From Prevotella sp. UBA2444 (GTDB taxonomy: Bacteria; Bacteroidota; Bacteroidia; Bacteroidales; Bacteroidaceae): DNA of 63,303 bases. The stretch covers positions 65,917 to 129,219 of the forward strand of contig DDQK01000010.1 of assembly GCA_002342665.1 (NCBI GenBank), read 5' to 3'. Every line of letters begins with the position of its first letter. Within the stretch, counting starts at the first letter, position 1. Positions 17,947 through 27,916 of the stretch are shown piece after piece. The translations under genes and the position numbers were made by a program. The notes beneath the pieces were generated by a model, which saw only the letters and a list, made by a program, of their open reading frames with translations, ran no database searches and was not told the origin of the DNA.

Positions 17947-17986
17947 AACGGCATAATCTGTTGAAAATTTAACAGATTATGCCGTT
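17947..17986. terminator. Terminator after the peptidase pair
   Basis: Perfect 16-base stem (17947-17962 with 17971-17986, AACGGCATAATCTGTT and its complement) with an 8-base loop. It lies 30 bases after the C1 peptidase stop on the minus strand; a T-run is best on the plus side and weaker (T-rich) on the minus side. Confidence 0.75.
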
Positions 17987-18015
17987 TTTTACCTAATAAT
18001 TAGGATATTTGACCC

Positions 18016-19221
18016 TTAAAGTCCTAATTTTTTGCGGATTTCTGCAGGGATGGCGTTCTTGTTGACAAGGAAGTCCATCGTGTTGGCTGCAATAAAGGTC
18101 TTGGTCATGTACCAGATGCCTTTGTAGTCACCCGACTCGCCCCAGGAGTTCTTCACCATGTAGTACTCCTTGCCATTCTGATCCTTGGCGCATCCGAAAA
18201 TAAGCATGCCGTGGTCATCAGTCAGTTCCCAGTTGTCAAAACGCTCCTGGCGCATCTCCTGGGTGGGTATGATTTCAGGAACCTTGCAGCCGAGTGAGTC
18301 GATAATGTTGCGCTTCTTCTCGGCAGTCAGTTTCAGCCAGCGGGCCATATCGCTACCAGCGAGACTCTCGGCCTTCTTTCCATCGACGGCATAGGCTAGT
18401 CCCTTCCGGGTGAAACCGGGCTCTGATACATCACCGCCCCAGGCGATGGTATAGCCCTCGGCCACGGCATTGTCGATCACCTGCATCATCTCATCCATTG
18501 GCAGGTTGTAGCTCAGCGGGAAACGCCAGTTGTCCTGCACCTCTACGGGGAAAGCTGTATAGAAAGGATGATGGGTATAGCTGGTGATGCTCACATAGTC
18601 GTTGAAATTCAGACCGAGTGAAGCGGCAAACTCTTTCGGGGTGTATGTCTTGCCCTCATAGGTAAACTTCTCGGGGCACTTGCCCAGATAGGAGTCGAGG
18701 ATGCCCTGCATACCGTTTTTCCAGGCATTGCTCAGTTTCTTGGCATCGCTCTTTGCAACGGCAGCCACGTAAGGCTCGAGGACGGAGAAGAACTCATTGA
18801 AATTGTTCAGTGAGTCACCGTAGAGCGAGCCGGGGAACGGCATGGCATTCTCCGGGCAGATGCCGTGGGTCTTCAGTGTGTGGAGTACGTCCTCAGCAGA
18901 TCCACCCTGGGCAAACTGGCAGTCGCCGTGGTAGCGTACCACTTGGATGGCGCGCTCCATGTAGGTCTTGTTGGCAACGAATGACTCGCAGAGGTCGTAG
19001 GTCTTGCCTGTGGCTTTCAGAATTTCGGCCTCGAAATAGGAGAGGGTAGAATAGTCCCAGCAGGTACCCGAGCGGTTCTGGTCCTTGATGCTGGTAATGG
19101 GATTCTCCTTGATGATGGTGAATACTGGCTTGTTGGCATCTTTGGCGGGAGCCTTCTTCTTGGCTGCCGATGCACTGAGGGCAACCATGGCCATGAGTGC
19201 AAAAGTTAAAATCTTCTTCAT
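18016..19221 (-). CDS. Exported papain-like cysteine peptidase (C1B, bleomycin hydrolase/aminopeptidase C type)
   Basis: 401 residues with signal peptide MKKILTFALMAMVALSASAA. Catalytic residues of family C1 are in place: Cys54 in QNRSGTCWDYS, His337 in DDHGML, Asn358 in VKNSWGESG; the preceding Gln (DQN) fits the oxyanion hole. Compared with cytoplasmic PepC (about 440-450 residues) it is a little shorter and exported, a common form in Bacteroidales. It starts two bases after the stop of the Xaa-Pro peptidase gene, so both peptidases are made together. Likely acts on short peptides in the periplasm. Confidence 0.9.
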   Translation of the reverse strand: MKKILTFALMAMVALSASAAKKKAPAKDANKPVFTIIKENPITSIKDQNRSGTCWDYSTLSYFEAEILKATGKTYDLCESFVANKTYMERAIQVVRYHGDCQFAQGGSAEDVLHTLKTHGICPENAMPFPGSLYGDSLNNFNEFFSVLEPYVAAVAKSDAKKLSNAWKNGMQGILDSYLGKCPEKFTYEGKTYTPKEFAASLGLNFNDYVSITSYTHHPFYTAFPVEVQDNWRFPLSYNLPMDEMMQVIDNAVAEGYTIAWGGDVSEPGFTRKGLAYAVDGKKAESLAGSDMARWLKLTAEKKRNIIDSLGCKVPEIIPTQEMRQERFDNWELTDDHGMLIFGCAKDQNGKEYYMVKNSWGESGDYKGIWYMTKTFIAANTMDFLVNKNAIPAEIRKKLGL

Positions 19222-19223
19222 AA

Positions 19224-20621
19224 TTATTTTTGATTTGTTGACATAAATTCTTCAAGATCCTGGGGATGGTATGGAATGCGTTTCGAACCGAGGAACCGGC
19301 AGCCATCGGCTGTTATCAGCAGGTCGTCCTCGATACGGATGCCACCGAAGTCTCTATAGGTATCCAAAAGATCGAAATTGATGAATTCCTTGCAGTGGCC
19401 ATTGGCCTTCCACTCGTCGATGAGTGCAGGAATGAAATAGATACCAGGTTCGTCGGTCACCACGAATCCCGGCTCTAACCTTCGGCCCATACGCAGGCAG
19501 TTGGTGCCAAATTGCTCCAGATTGGGGCGGGTCTCATCATCAAAGCCTACATAGATTTGGCCCAAGCCCTCCATATCGTGAACGTCCATGCCCATCATGT
19601 GTCCGAGTCCGTGGGGTAGGAACATGGCGTGAGCACCGGCCCTGACGGCCTCGTCGACATCGCCCTTCATCAGTCCGAGTTCTTTCAGCCTCTCCGTCAT
19701 CAGGCGGCATACGGCAAAATGGACATCGGCATATTTCACGCCGGGCTTTGCCACCTGGAGAACATAGTCGTGGCAGGCTTCCACAATGGAGTATATTTCC
19801 AGTTGGCGCTGGGTGAACTTGCCGGTGACGGGCATCGTACGGGTATTGTCGGAACAATAGTCGTCGAGTTCGCAACCAGCATCACAAAGTGCCAGACGAC
19901 CAGCTTCAAGCTTGGCATCGGAAGGATTGCCGTGCATGATTTCACCATGTTGCGAGAAAATGGTGGCGAAGGAGACGCCCTGCGCCAGTGAACGGGCAAT
20001 GCCGTCAACCTGTCCACCGATAAAGCGTTCAGTGATGCCAGGCTTGATGAGCAATTGGGCTGTGGTGTGCATGGCATAGCCTACGTCACAGGCCCTTTCG
20101 ATGGCTTCTATCTCCTGAGGCTCCTTGGTGGAGCGCATTTTCACCACTGCCTTGATCAGGTCGATGGAAGCGGCTTCCTTTTGCTTGGAAGGGTGGATGC
20201 CGAGCAGGTCCATAATCTGGATCTTGGTGTCGAACCTGTAGGGTGGCAGGAAATGTATCTTCCCTGATGGGAGGTGGGAGACGAGTGATGAGAGCTCTTT
20301 CATCGGGGCTGTATTGGCCACGCCAACCTCTGCTGCAAGGTCTGCCACACTGGGAGTGAAGCCCATCCACACGATATCTTCCACATCGATGTCGTCGCCG
20401 AAGAGGGTTTCCTTGTCGTTGTCGATGTCTATCACGCCAACGAGTCCGTCGCGGTGTTGTCCGAAGTAGTAGAGGAACGTTGAGTCCTGTCGCATCGGGG
20501 CATAGGCATTAGCCGGATAGTTGGCTGGTGCCTCGTTGTTTCCGAATAGGATGATGATGCCGTTGCCTACAATTCTTTTTAGTTCAGAGCGACGTTTTGT
20601 ATATGTTTCTTTGTTAAACAT
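19224..20621 (-). CDS. pepP: Xaa-Pro aminopeptidase (M24B)
   Basis: 465-residue creatinase-fold metallopeptidase that removes N-terminal residues before proline. N-terminal domain about 1-170 (FGNNEAPANYPANAY), then the M24 catalytic domain. The five metal ligands are all visible: Asp247 (CDAGCE), Asp258 (SDNTR), His341 (HGLGHMMG), Glu391 (TDEPGIY), Glu431 (RIEDD). No signal peptide, so cytoplasmic. First gene of the peptidase pair, with a -7 box at 20658-20665. Works with the C1 peptidase in peptide breakdown. Confidence 0.94.
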   Translation of the reverse strand: MFNKETYTKRRSELKRIVGNGIIILFGNNEAPANYPANAYAPMRQDSTFLYYFGQHRDGLVGVIDIDNDKETLFGDDIDVEDIVWMGFTPSVADLAAEVGVANTAPMKELSSLVSHLPSGKIHFLPPYRFDTKIQIMDLLGIHPSKQKEAASIDLIKAVVKMRSTKEPQEIEAIERACDVGYAMHTTAQLLIKPGITERFIGGQVDGIARSLAQGVSFATIFSQHGEIMHGNPSDAKLEAGRLALCDAGCELDDYCSDNTRTMPVTGKFTQRQLEIYSIVEACHDYVLQVAKPGVKYADVHFAVCRLMTERLKELGLMKGDVDEAVRAGAHAMFLPHGLGHMMGMDVHDMEGLGQIYVGFDDETRPNLEQFGTNCLRMGRRLEPGFVVTDEPGIYFIPALIDEWKANGHCKEFINFDLLDTYRDFGGIRIEDDLLITADGCRFLGSKRIPYHPQDLEEFMSTNQK

Positions 20622-20657
20622 GCGTCAAGTTTTCGTTATTATTAGTCAAATTGTCTG

Positions 20658-20665
20658 CAAAGATA
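20658..20665 (-). promoter_or_regulatory. -7 element (TATCTTTG) for pepP
   Basis: TATCTTTG on the minus strand 36 bases before the pepP start, back to back with the patatin promoter 22 bases away. Confidence 0.55.
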
Positions 20666-20687
20666 CATATTATTTATTAAAAAGCAT

Positions 20688-20695
20688 TATCTTTG
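20688..20695 (+). promoter_or_regulatory. -7 element (TATCTTTG) for the patatin-like gene
   Basis: TATCTTTG 21 bases before ATG 20717. It follows the divergent pepP box so the two promoters share about 40 bases. Confidence 0.55.
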
Positions 20696-20716
20696 CAGTG
20701 AAATTTTGCAATATTT

Positions 20717-21559
20717 ATGCAGATAGGCCCCAAAATAGGACTTGTATTGGAGGGAGGTGGTATGCGTGGCGTATTTACCTCAGGAGTACTTGATGCTTTT
20801 ATGAAGCATGAGCTTTACTTCCCGTATGTTGTTGCAGTGTCGGCAGGTGCTTGTAATGGCTTGTCCTATATGAGCCGTCAGCCACGCCGTGCCCGCTATT
20901 CCAATATCGACATGCTCCAGAAGTACGGCTATATCTCACTGAAGAGTCTGTTGACGCAAGGCAGCATCTTTGACCCGAATATCCTATACGAGCGCTTTCC
21001 CAATGAGATTGTGCCCTTCGACTTCGAAACCTACAAGAATAATCCTGCTGTCTATGAGGTGGTGACAACGAATTGCCTTACCGGCCGTGCCGAATATCTT
21101 TCGGAGAAGAATGACCAGCAGCGTATGACGGCCATTGTCAAGGCTTCGAGCAGTCTGCCGTATGTGTCGCAGATTACTTTCGTCGACAACATCCCGATGC
21201 TCGACGGAGGCATCGTCGACAGTATCCCTGTGGTGAGAGCCGTAGATAAAGGCTATTCGCCAAATGTCGTGGTACTGACTCGTAACCGAGGTTTCCGTTC
21301 TGGTGAATTGGATGTGAAGGTTCCTAAGATATTCTATGGTGAATATCCACGATTGCGTGTGGCCTTGAGCCGCAGGGTGGAGGAATACAACCGGCAACTC
21401 GACTTGATTGAACGGATGGAAGACTGGGGGGAGGTGATTTGCATCCGCCCTGAGCGTCAGATGGAGGTAGATCGCATCTGCCGGGATGTTGACAAACTCG
21501 AACGTCTTTACGAGGAAGGCTTCAGTTTGGGCGAGAAATTCTGCAAAAGCTACAAATAA
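20717..21559 (+). CDS. Patatin-like phospholipase
   Basis: 280 residues, serine-aspartate dyad lipase fold. Oxyanion motif LEGGGMRGVF (residues 11-20), nucleophile Ser42 in AVSAGACNG (the first glycine of the usual GxSxG is Ala40), and catalytic Asp163 in LDGGIVDSIP. No signal peptide, so cytoplasmic or membrane-associated. Likely hydrolyses phospholipids or other acyl esters; the natural substrate is unknown. A paralog with the standard GVSAG lies at 23418-24269, on the other side of trpS and trmD. Confidence 0.9.
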   Translation: MQIGPKIGLVLEGGGMRGVFTSGVLDAFMKHELYFPYVVAVSAGACNGLSYMSRQPRRARYSNIDMLQKYGYISLKSLLTQGSIFDPNILYERFPNEIVPFDFETYKNNPAVYEVVTTNCLTGRAEYLSEKNDQQRMTAIVKASSSLPYVSQITFVDNIPMLDGGIVDSIPVVRAVDKGYSPNVVVLTRNRGFRSGELDVKVPKIFYGEYPRLRVALSRRVEEYNRQLDLIERMEDWGEVICIRPERQMEVDRICRDVDKLERLYEEGFSLGEKFCKSYK

Positions 21560-21572
21560 TTATAGATTGTGC

Positions 21573-21603
21573 ATTGTGAATTGTGAATTATTTCGTACCT
21601 TTG
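21573..21603 (+). promoter_or_regulatory. Promoter for trpS
   Basis: TACCTTTG at 21596-21603 with ATTG at 21573-21576, 19 bases apart. The leader to ATG 21628 is about 20 bases, too short for a T-box or attenuator. Confidence 0.65.
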
Positions 21604-21615
21604 CAGCCGATTTAA

Positions 21616-22718
<1,103 letters not shown>

Positions 22719-22719
<1 letters not shown>

Positions 22720-22750
22720 TAAAAAGGTGCTCAAGCGAGCACCTTTTTAT
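22719..22750. terminator. Bidirectional terminator between trpS and trmD
   Basis: Perfect 14-base stem (22719-22732 with 22737-22750, AAAAAGGTGCTC core) and AAGC loop. A-run and T-run on both sides serve the two convergent genes; the trmD stop codon lies inside the stem. Confidence 0.9.
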
Positions 22751-23427
22751 TTTTCCTCCAACAAGTCGGGACGCAGCCTCCTGGTGCGCTCCAGGGCCTG
22801 ATCCAGTTCCCATTGCCGTATCTTTGCTTCATTGCCGCTGAGCAAGATGTCTGGCACCTTCCATCCCTTGTAGTCAGCTGGACGGGTGTAGATCGGGGCG
22901 GCGAGGATATCGTCCTGGAAACAATCGGAGAGTGCCGACTGTTCATCGCCGATGACACCGGGTACTACGCGGACCACTGCATCTGCTATCATTGCTGCCA
23001 CCAGTTCACCGCCCGTCAGCACGAAGTCGCCGATGGAGATCTCACGTGTGATGAGATGGTCACGGATGCGCTGGTCGATGCCTTTATAGTGTCCTGCCAG
23101 AATGATGAGGTTGCCCTTCATCGAGAGCTCATTGGCGATATGCTGGTCGAAGCGCTCGCCGTCAGGAGAGGTGAAGATCACCTCGTCGTAGTCGCGCTCT
23201 GCCTTCAGGGCCGTGATGCAGCGGTCGATAGGCTCACACTGCATCACCATGCCTGCTGAGCCTCCATAGGGGTAGTCGTCCACCCGGCGCCACTTGTCGA
23301 GGGTGTAGTCACGCAGGTTGTGCAGACGAATCTCTGCCAGTCCTTTCTTTTCTGCTCTGGCCAGTATGGACTCATGGACGAATCCCTCGAGCATTTCCGG
23401 CAATACGGTGATGATATCTATTCGCAT
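22747..23427 (-). CDS. trmD: tRNA (guanine-N1)-methyltransferase
   Basis: SPOUT-family enzyme that methylates G37 next to the anticodon, using S-adenosylmethionine and preventing frameshifts. 226 residues, standard length. [12 protein letters not shown] at the N-terminus, [13 protein letters not shown], the knot region [23 protein letters not shown] and [16 protein letters not shown] are the known conserved blocks. Its start overlaps the end of the patatin gene by 10 bases, so it is the last gene of the kinase-WG-patatin-trmD run, an unusual setting for trmD, which is more often with rpsP-rimM-rplS. Confidence 0.96.
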   Translation of the reverse strand: MRIDIITVLPEMLEGFVHESILARAEKKGLAEIRLHNLRDYTLDKWRRVDDYPYGGSAGMVMQCEPIDRCITALKAERDYDEVIFTSPDGERFDQHIANELSMKGNLIILAGHYKGIDQRIRDHLITREISIGDFVLTGGELVAAMIADAVVRVVPGVIGDEQSALSDCFQDDILAAPIYTRPADYKGWKVPDILLSGNEAKIRQWELDQALERTRRLRPDLLEEK

Positions 23428-24269
23428 AAGTAGAATTCCTTGATTTTATTGATATATTGTTCTCCCGTCTGTCGCCCCATTTCGTATACCCGCTGCATCT
23501 CTTCCGGATCATGGGAGATATGTCCGATGGGAATGGCGGTCTCGGGACGGATGACGAGGCAGCGGCCCTCACGTTCCGCCTGACGGACATATTCCAGTTG
23601 CCTGTTGTACATCAGGTGCCGGGTATCCATTGCCTTGATCATGTTGGGGTAATGGCGCAGGGCTATTCGCATCAGGGGCATCAGAGGGTTGCGCTCTTTG
23701 ACGAAGCCTTCGGGCTGGGTCAGGATAACCACGTTACGGTCGTAGCCGATACGCTCAAAGTATTCCAGCGGGATGGAGTCTGCCACGCCACCGTCGAGCA
23801 CCTTCTGGCCTTCGAGTTCTACCACTTTGGAGGCCAGGGGCATCGAGGCCGATGCACGTATCCAGTCGTAGGTGAGTGGGGTCGACTCCTTCAGCTGCTT
23901 ATAGACGGCTTTGCCCGTGGTGACGTCTGTGCATACGACGTAGAACTCCATGGGGTTCTCGTTGAAGGCCTTGTCGTCGAAGATGTCGTATTTGGCTGGC
24001 ACGATGTGATAACCGAACTCGGCATTGTAGAGGTCACCGGTCTTGAGCCAGGACTGCCAGCTGCAATATCTCTTGTCTCGCGCGAACCTTTTATTATATC
24101 TGATAGCCCTTCCAGGCTGTCTCGACTTGTAGTTGCATCCGAAGGCTGCACCAGCAGAGACGCCAATCAACCCGTCGGGCTCAATACCTGCCTCCATCAT
24201 CACGTCGGTGATGCCGGCGGTGAAGAGTCCACGCATGGCTCCGCCTTCAAGAACGAGTCCGCGCTTCAT
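23418..24269 (-). CDS. Patatin-like phospholipase
   Basis: 283 residues. Oxyanion motif [10 protein letters not shown] at 7-16, nucleophile Ser38 in GVSAG, catalytic Asp159 in [10 protein letters not shown]. It is a paralog of the patatin protein at 20717-21559: both share the order (R/K)xGLVLEGG-MRG, SRQPGRA/SRQPRRA and the DGG block. No signal peptide. 12 bases after the WG-repeat-like gene and overlapping trmD by 10, so probably cotranscribed with the kinase. Substrate unknown. Confidence 0.9.
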   Translation of the reverse strand: MKRGLVLEGGAMRGLFTAGITDVMMEAGIEPDGLIGVSAGAAFGCNYKSRQPGRAIRYNKRFARDKRYCSWQSWLKTGDLYNAEFGYHIVPAKYDIFDDKAFNENPMEFYVVCTDVTTGKAVYKQLKESTPLTYDWIRASASMPLASKVVELEGQKVLDGGVADSIPLEYFERIGYDRNVVILTQPEGFVKERNPLMPLMRIALRHYPNMIKAMDTRHLMYNRQLEYVRQAEREGRCLVIRPETAIPIGHISHDPEEMQRVYEMGRQTGEQYINKIKEFYLCE

Positions 24270-24281
24270 CTGTGCTTGGCG

Positions 24282-26042
24282 TTAGAAGTGGGTGATCACT
24301 TTCTTCTCCTCTTTCCTGGCAGCGGGTCTTGCCTTGGCCTTGCGCTTGATCTTGGCCTGTGCTACTACGGGTGCTTCTTCCTCCGACTTTCCTGTCTTCT
24401 TACCTGTGTTGATGGCGATACTCCGGGCGTAGGAGAGGGTAGGACAGCCGTCCTCGGTGATATCCACGCTGAAACGTAAAGTGCCGTCCTTCCATCCGTA
24501 GAAACGGGCTTGGTACATCTCCTCGGTGATCTTGGTCAGGTTGCATACCACGGAGTCCTCTGCCTCTACTTGGACATCACGGAAGAAGTTCTTGCCTCCC
24601 ATGGCACCGTTGTTGACGAGTATCTCTGCATTCAGCACCGAGCCCTCTATGTTGTGCTTCATGATCTGCACGGTATAGTTGTTGACATACCAGGTGTCGA
24701 AGGGCAGAACCTTAGCCGTCAGTTTCAGACCGTCATAGTTCAGTGCAAACTTGGTATTGGTGGAACTCTTATCCAGTCCGATTTCTTCGGGGATATCCAT
24801 CGAGCACTGGTACGACAGCACCGCCGTTTCTACATTGGTGTTCTCCTTTCGTGTGTCGATGTTGATATGACAGTTCTCATCCTCGCTATTGAGCGTCATC
24901 AGTGACGGCTTCATATAGGGCGGACAAACGGCCTTGATATTCGTCGTGGCTGTCTTGTGCTCAAATCCGATTGCCATGTTGTCATTGAGTACGAAACGAC
25001 AGCTATGGTCCGGGTCGACAGAGAGGATACCGTACTTGCCACCGGTCATCACCTGTGCCTCGTTGCCCCAGAGTGCACTGACCTTCTCAAACTGAGCCGA
25101 CAATATCTCCTTGCCATTGTAGTTGAGGCCCAGGAGGTCAGTACCCGGGAAAGCCTTGCTCTGGATAGGGCTCTTCTTCTCTTCTTTTGCCACTTCCGGC
25201 ACGTCGACGACTTTCTTACCCTGTCCGACATACTCGATGCTGGTCAGGCGCATCAGCGGGTCGAAGGTCATCTGGCCTGTCTTGAACTGCACCAGGAATC
25301 CATTTTCACCGCTCATCACCTGGACGGGACGCTCATTGGCCATGACGCGACTCTTCTTGTTGGCAATATTGCCATCAATGTGTATAGGTGTCAGCGTGCC
25401 TTTGCTGAAGTCGTATTCGTGGAACCGCTTCTTCAGTACGATGATGCTCTTGCCATTGCTGACACCAGAGATGAAGTCGACGTCGTCGGTATCATATTCA
25501 CCGAGGTTCAGTCGCTCCAGCTTCCCGGTCTTGGCTGATAGCACCTGGATGGTATAGTCACCGCCGAGCACTTTCTTGGGATTGTTGGGGACTTTCACCA
25601 CAGCATAGCCTTCGGTGAAGGGCATGGCGCCTGTAAAGGGACCTATCACCTCATCGTCGGAGGCGCGCAGATAGAAGTAGCCGTTGATATTGCTCACTAC
25701 CAGATAGCCATCGTAGAACGAGGGCTGCTCTGCCACCTGGTATTGTCCGGCAGGAAATTCCTTTACCCTTCCCTGGTCGCTCATGTATCCTACGAAGCGG
25801 CCGTCCTTGTAGACGAGGGCGTAATGGGTATTGAAGGGAGAAACCTTGTCATATTGCAGCGGCACGACTTCTTTCTCGCTGGCGTTCATCACGCCAGTCC
25901 TGCCATTGTTTGTCACCAGGTAGAATCCGTTGCCAAGCATCTCCACGTTGTCATATTTGGGATGCAGGACCCAGCGAGGTACCTGTGCGCCAGCGCTTGT
26001 TGTCATAAAGAGCAGTGCTGCTAATACTATATTCTTCATCAT
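24282..26042 (-). CDS. Exported WG-repeat-like protein of unknown function
   Basis: 586 residues with signal peptide MMKNIVLAALLFMTTSAGA. The N-terminal two thirds carry degenerate repeats that look like the WG/KWG type: NNGRTGVMNASEKEVVPLQYDKVSPF, KDGRFVGYMSDQGRV, and GGKYGILSVDPD. A separate C-terminal domain (about 380-550) has DGLKLTAKVLPFDTWYVNNY and AEILVNNGAMGGKNFF, followed by a lysine/arginine-rich tail (AKIKRKAKARPAARKEEKK). Starts 22 bases after the Ser/Thr kinase gene, so the two are probably cotranscribed; it could be the extracytoplasmic partner or reporter of that kinase (inference). No enzyme motif seen. Confidence 0.65.
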   Translation of the reverse strand: MMKNIVLAALLFMTTSAGAQVPRWVLHPKYDNVEMLGNGFYLVTNNGRTGVMNASEKEVVPLQYDKVSPFNTHYALVYKDGRFVGYMSDQGRVKEFPAGQYQVAEQPSFYDGYLVVSNINGYFYLRASDDEVIGPFTGAMPFTEGYAVVKVPNNPKKVLGGDYTIQVLSAKTGKLERLNLGEYDTDDVDFISGVSNGKSIIVLKKRFHEYDFSKGTLTPIHIDGNIANKKSRVMANERPVQVMSGENGFLVQFKTGQMTFDPLMRLTSIEYVGQGKKVVDVPEVAKEEKKSPIQSKAFPGTDLLGLNYNGKEILSAQFEKVSALWGNEAQVMTGGKYGILSVDPDHSCRFVLNDNMAIGFEHKTATTNIKAVCPPYMKPSLMTLNSEDENCHINIDTRKENTNVETAVLSYQCSMDIPEEIGLDKSSTNTKFALNYDGLKLTAKVLPFDTWYVNNYTVQIMKHNIEGSVLNAEILVNNGAMGGKNFFRDVQVEAEDSVVCNLTKITEEMYQARFYGWKDGTLRFSVDITEDGCPTLSYARSIAINTGKKTGKSEEEAPVVAQAKIKRKAKARPAARKEEKKVITHF

Positions 26043-26064
26043 TGTCGTAGTTTATCGGTTATTG

Positions 26065-27774
26065 TCAATCCAATTGATCCAGTGTCTTTTCTATCTTCTC
26101 CTTGAACACGAAGTCCTGACTCTTCTCAGCCTCGTCCTTGGCCTGGCGTAGCATGGAGATGGTCTTCTGGGTGTCCTCCTTGGTGCCCAGACCATAATAG
26201 TAATAGAAGGCGAGCCAGTAGAGGCACTGGTGATAGTTGGGCACCTGCATGTCAATAGCTTTTTGCAGCCAGTTGATGGCCTCGCGGTTGATCTCGTTGG
26301 ATGCGGGAGCTCCCTTCAGGGCCCCGTCATCGGTGATAGCCCAGCCCATCAGGCGCTTACGGCGGTCAGACTCTGTGTCGTTGGGAATCCAGGCGTATGT
26401 CTTGGCCACCTCGAAGACGGCATCCTTGTTGCCGTTGTCGGCAAGCACTTTCATCCTGTTGAAGGCCACTTGTATGCTGTCGGGACTGTCCTGGTTGAAC
26501 AGGGCCATGGCTGCGTCGTACTCAGCTTGTTCCATTTGCCTCTGCTGCTCTGCAGGGTCGATGGCTACCTCTGTCTCTTGCTTCTCGTCGGAAGAGCCGA
26601 AGAGGAAGTACGCCCCGGCAGCGAGCAGGATGACTGCTGCTATGGCGATACCGATCCAAAGCCCCTTCTTGGAACTGCCTGAAGGCTGGTCTCCGTTGCT
26701 GATATAGGGATTGCCAGAGGTGTATGGGTTGGCAGAATTGCCCACGGGGCCTCCCATGGGCCCCCCTGTTGCCGGTCCTATGACGGTGCCGTTCATCGGA
26801 CTACCAGCAGCTGGTCCCATCACGGTGCCGTTCAATGGAGCGCCTGCCGAGGGTCCCATCACTGTTGCGCCCATTCCTTGGTGGGCTGTAGCGGCATTGA
26901 TCTGACTCTGCGACACCTGGTCACGCGTCGTGGCGTTGAATATCTCGGGTATCTGGTTACGCGTCTCGGGGTGCTTCAGTGCCTCGTTGGCAATGTCCTC
27001 CAGTCTTCCTGCCGTGGGGCGTGCCCAGGGCTCTTCCTCCAGACATTTCTCCAGCGTGCGCTTCAGCAGGGGCGAGAAGTTGCCCGGCAGTTCGGGTATC
27101 TCAGCACCTTTCTTCTGCAGCAGGCCTCCGTCGTTGCCGAAGGGCAGGTCGCCTGAGAGCATCTCGTAGACGGTGGAGCCCAGCGAGTAGATGTCGTTGG
27201 CCATGATGGGCATGTTGTTGCGTGAGAATCGCTCGGGGGCCATATAGGAGATGGTACCTGCAGAGAGCAATTCCTTCTCCTGGTTCGACACGCGGCTCAG
27301 CGACTGCTTGGCTTGTGTGCTCACACCGAAGTCGGTGAGCATGTAGTCGCCGTTGTCGCTCAGCAGGATGTTGGCGGGTTTGATATCCTGGTGCAGGATG
27401 GGCGGATTCATCGAGTGCAGGTAGTCGAGGGCACTGGCGCAGTCGCGCAGCAGTTTCCAGGCCTCCTCTTCAGTCATCCTGCCGATCATCTTGCCGATGT
27501 TGCCCTGTTCGCAGTAGGGCAGTATCAGGTAGGGACGGTTGTCGCATGTGGCGAAGAACAACGGGCGCAGCAGATTCTTGTGACTGGCGTTTACCATCAG
27601 TGCAAACTCATGAGTCAGCATCTCGGTGCCGCTCTCATCCATGCCCGTCGTGGGATTGTATATCTTCAGTGCCAGAGTGACGCCTGTCTGAGTGTCTTTC
27701 ACTTTCCAAACCTCAGAGAAGGCACCCTGTCCCAGCAGTTTCTCTTGTTCGTATCTTCCGTCAAAAATTTCCAT
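26065..27774 (-). CDS. Membrane-anchored Ser/Thr protein kinase with Gly/Pro/Thr repeats and Sel1-like C-terminal domain
   Basis: 569 residues. Kinase domain (about 5-265): glycine loop GQGAFSEV (15-22), Lys37, HQDIKPANILL (catalytic Asp130; HQD in place of HRD, so a non-RD kinase), DFG (148-150), APE (179-181). Residues 302-342 are three imperfect repeats of about 13-14 residues (GTVMGPAAGSPMN type). A single transmembrane segment follows (371-393), then a predicted extracytoplasmic part with TPR/Sel1-like helices (EAINWLQKAIDMQ, YWLAFYYYYGLGTKEDTQK). Hanks-type kinases of this layout phosphorylate cytoplasmic targets in response to outside signals. First gene of a unit with the WG-repeat protein, patatin and trmD; full promoter upstream. 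Confidence 0.9.
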   Translation of the reverse strand: MEIFDGRYEQEKLLGQGAFSEVWKVKDTQTGVTLALKIYNPTTGMDESGTEMLTHEFALMVNASHKNLLRPLFFATCDNRPYLILPYCEQGNIGKMIGRMTEEEAWKLLRDCASALDYLHSMNPPILHQDIKPANILLSDNGDYMLTDFGVSTQAKQSLSRVSNQEKELLSAGTISYMAPERFSRNNMPIMANDIYSLGSTVYEMLSGDLPFGNDGGLLQKKGAEIPELPGNFSPLLKRTLEKCLEEEPWARPTAGRLEDIANEALKHPETRNQIPEIFNATTRDQVSQSQINAATAHQGMGATVMGPSAGAPLNGTVMGPAAGSPMNGTVIGPATGGPMGGPVGNSANPYTSGNPYISNGDQPSGSSKKGLWIGIAIAAVILLAAGAYFLFGSSDEKQETEVAIDPAEQQRQMEQAEYDAAMALFNQDSPDSIQVAFNRMKVLADNGNKDAVFEVAKTYAWIPNDTESDRRKRLMGWAITDDGALKGAPASNEINREAINWLQKAIDMQVPNYHQCLYWLAFYYYYGLGTKEDTQKTISMLRQAKDEAEKSQDFVFKEKIEKTLDQLD

Positions 27775-27802
27775 ATATTTAAATATGTAGGTCTTTGGTG
27801 TG

Positions 27803-27834
27803 CAAAGGTAATAGTTTTTTTTCTTTCTACCAAA
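27803..27834 (-). promoter_or_regulatory. Promoter for the kinase operon
   Basis: On the minus strand TTTG (27831-27834), 20 bases, TACCTTTG (27803-27810): a full consensus Bacteroidetes promoter. The leader to ATG 27774 is about 25 bases. Confidence 0.75.
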
Positions 27835-27886
27835 TAATAAGAGAAGAAAAAACTTTCCAGCCGTGTAGTTTTTGGGATTTTTTTTT

Positions 27887-27894
27887 TAACTTTG
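27887..27894 (+). promoter_or_regulatory. -7 element (TAACTTTG) for the endonuclease/phosphatase gene
   Basis: TAACTTTG 22 bases before ATG 27917. No TTTG at normal -33 distance; the 142-base gap to the kinase gene holds only these two divergent promoters. Confidence 0.5.
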
Positions 27895-27916
27895 CAGCCA
27901 AAATACCTATAATATA

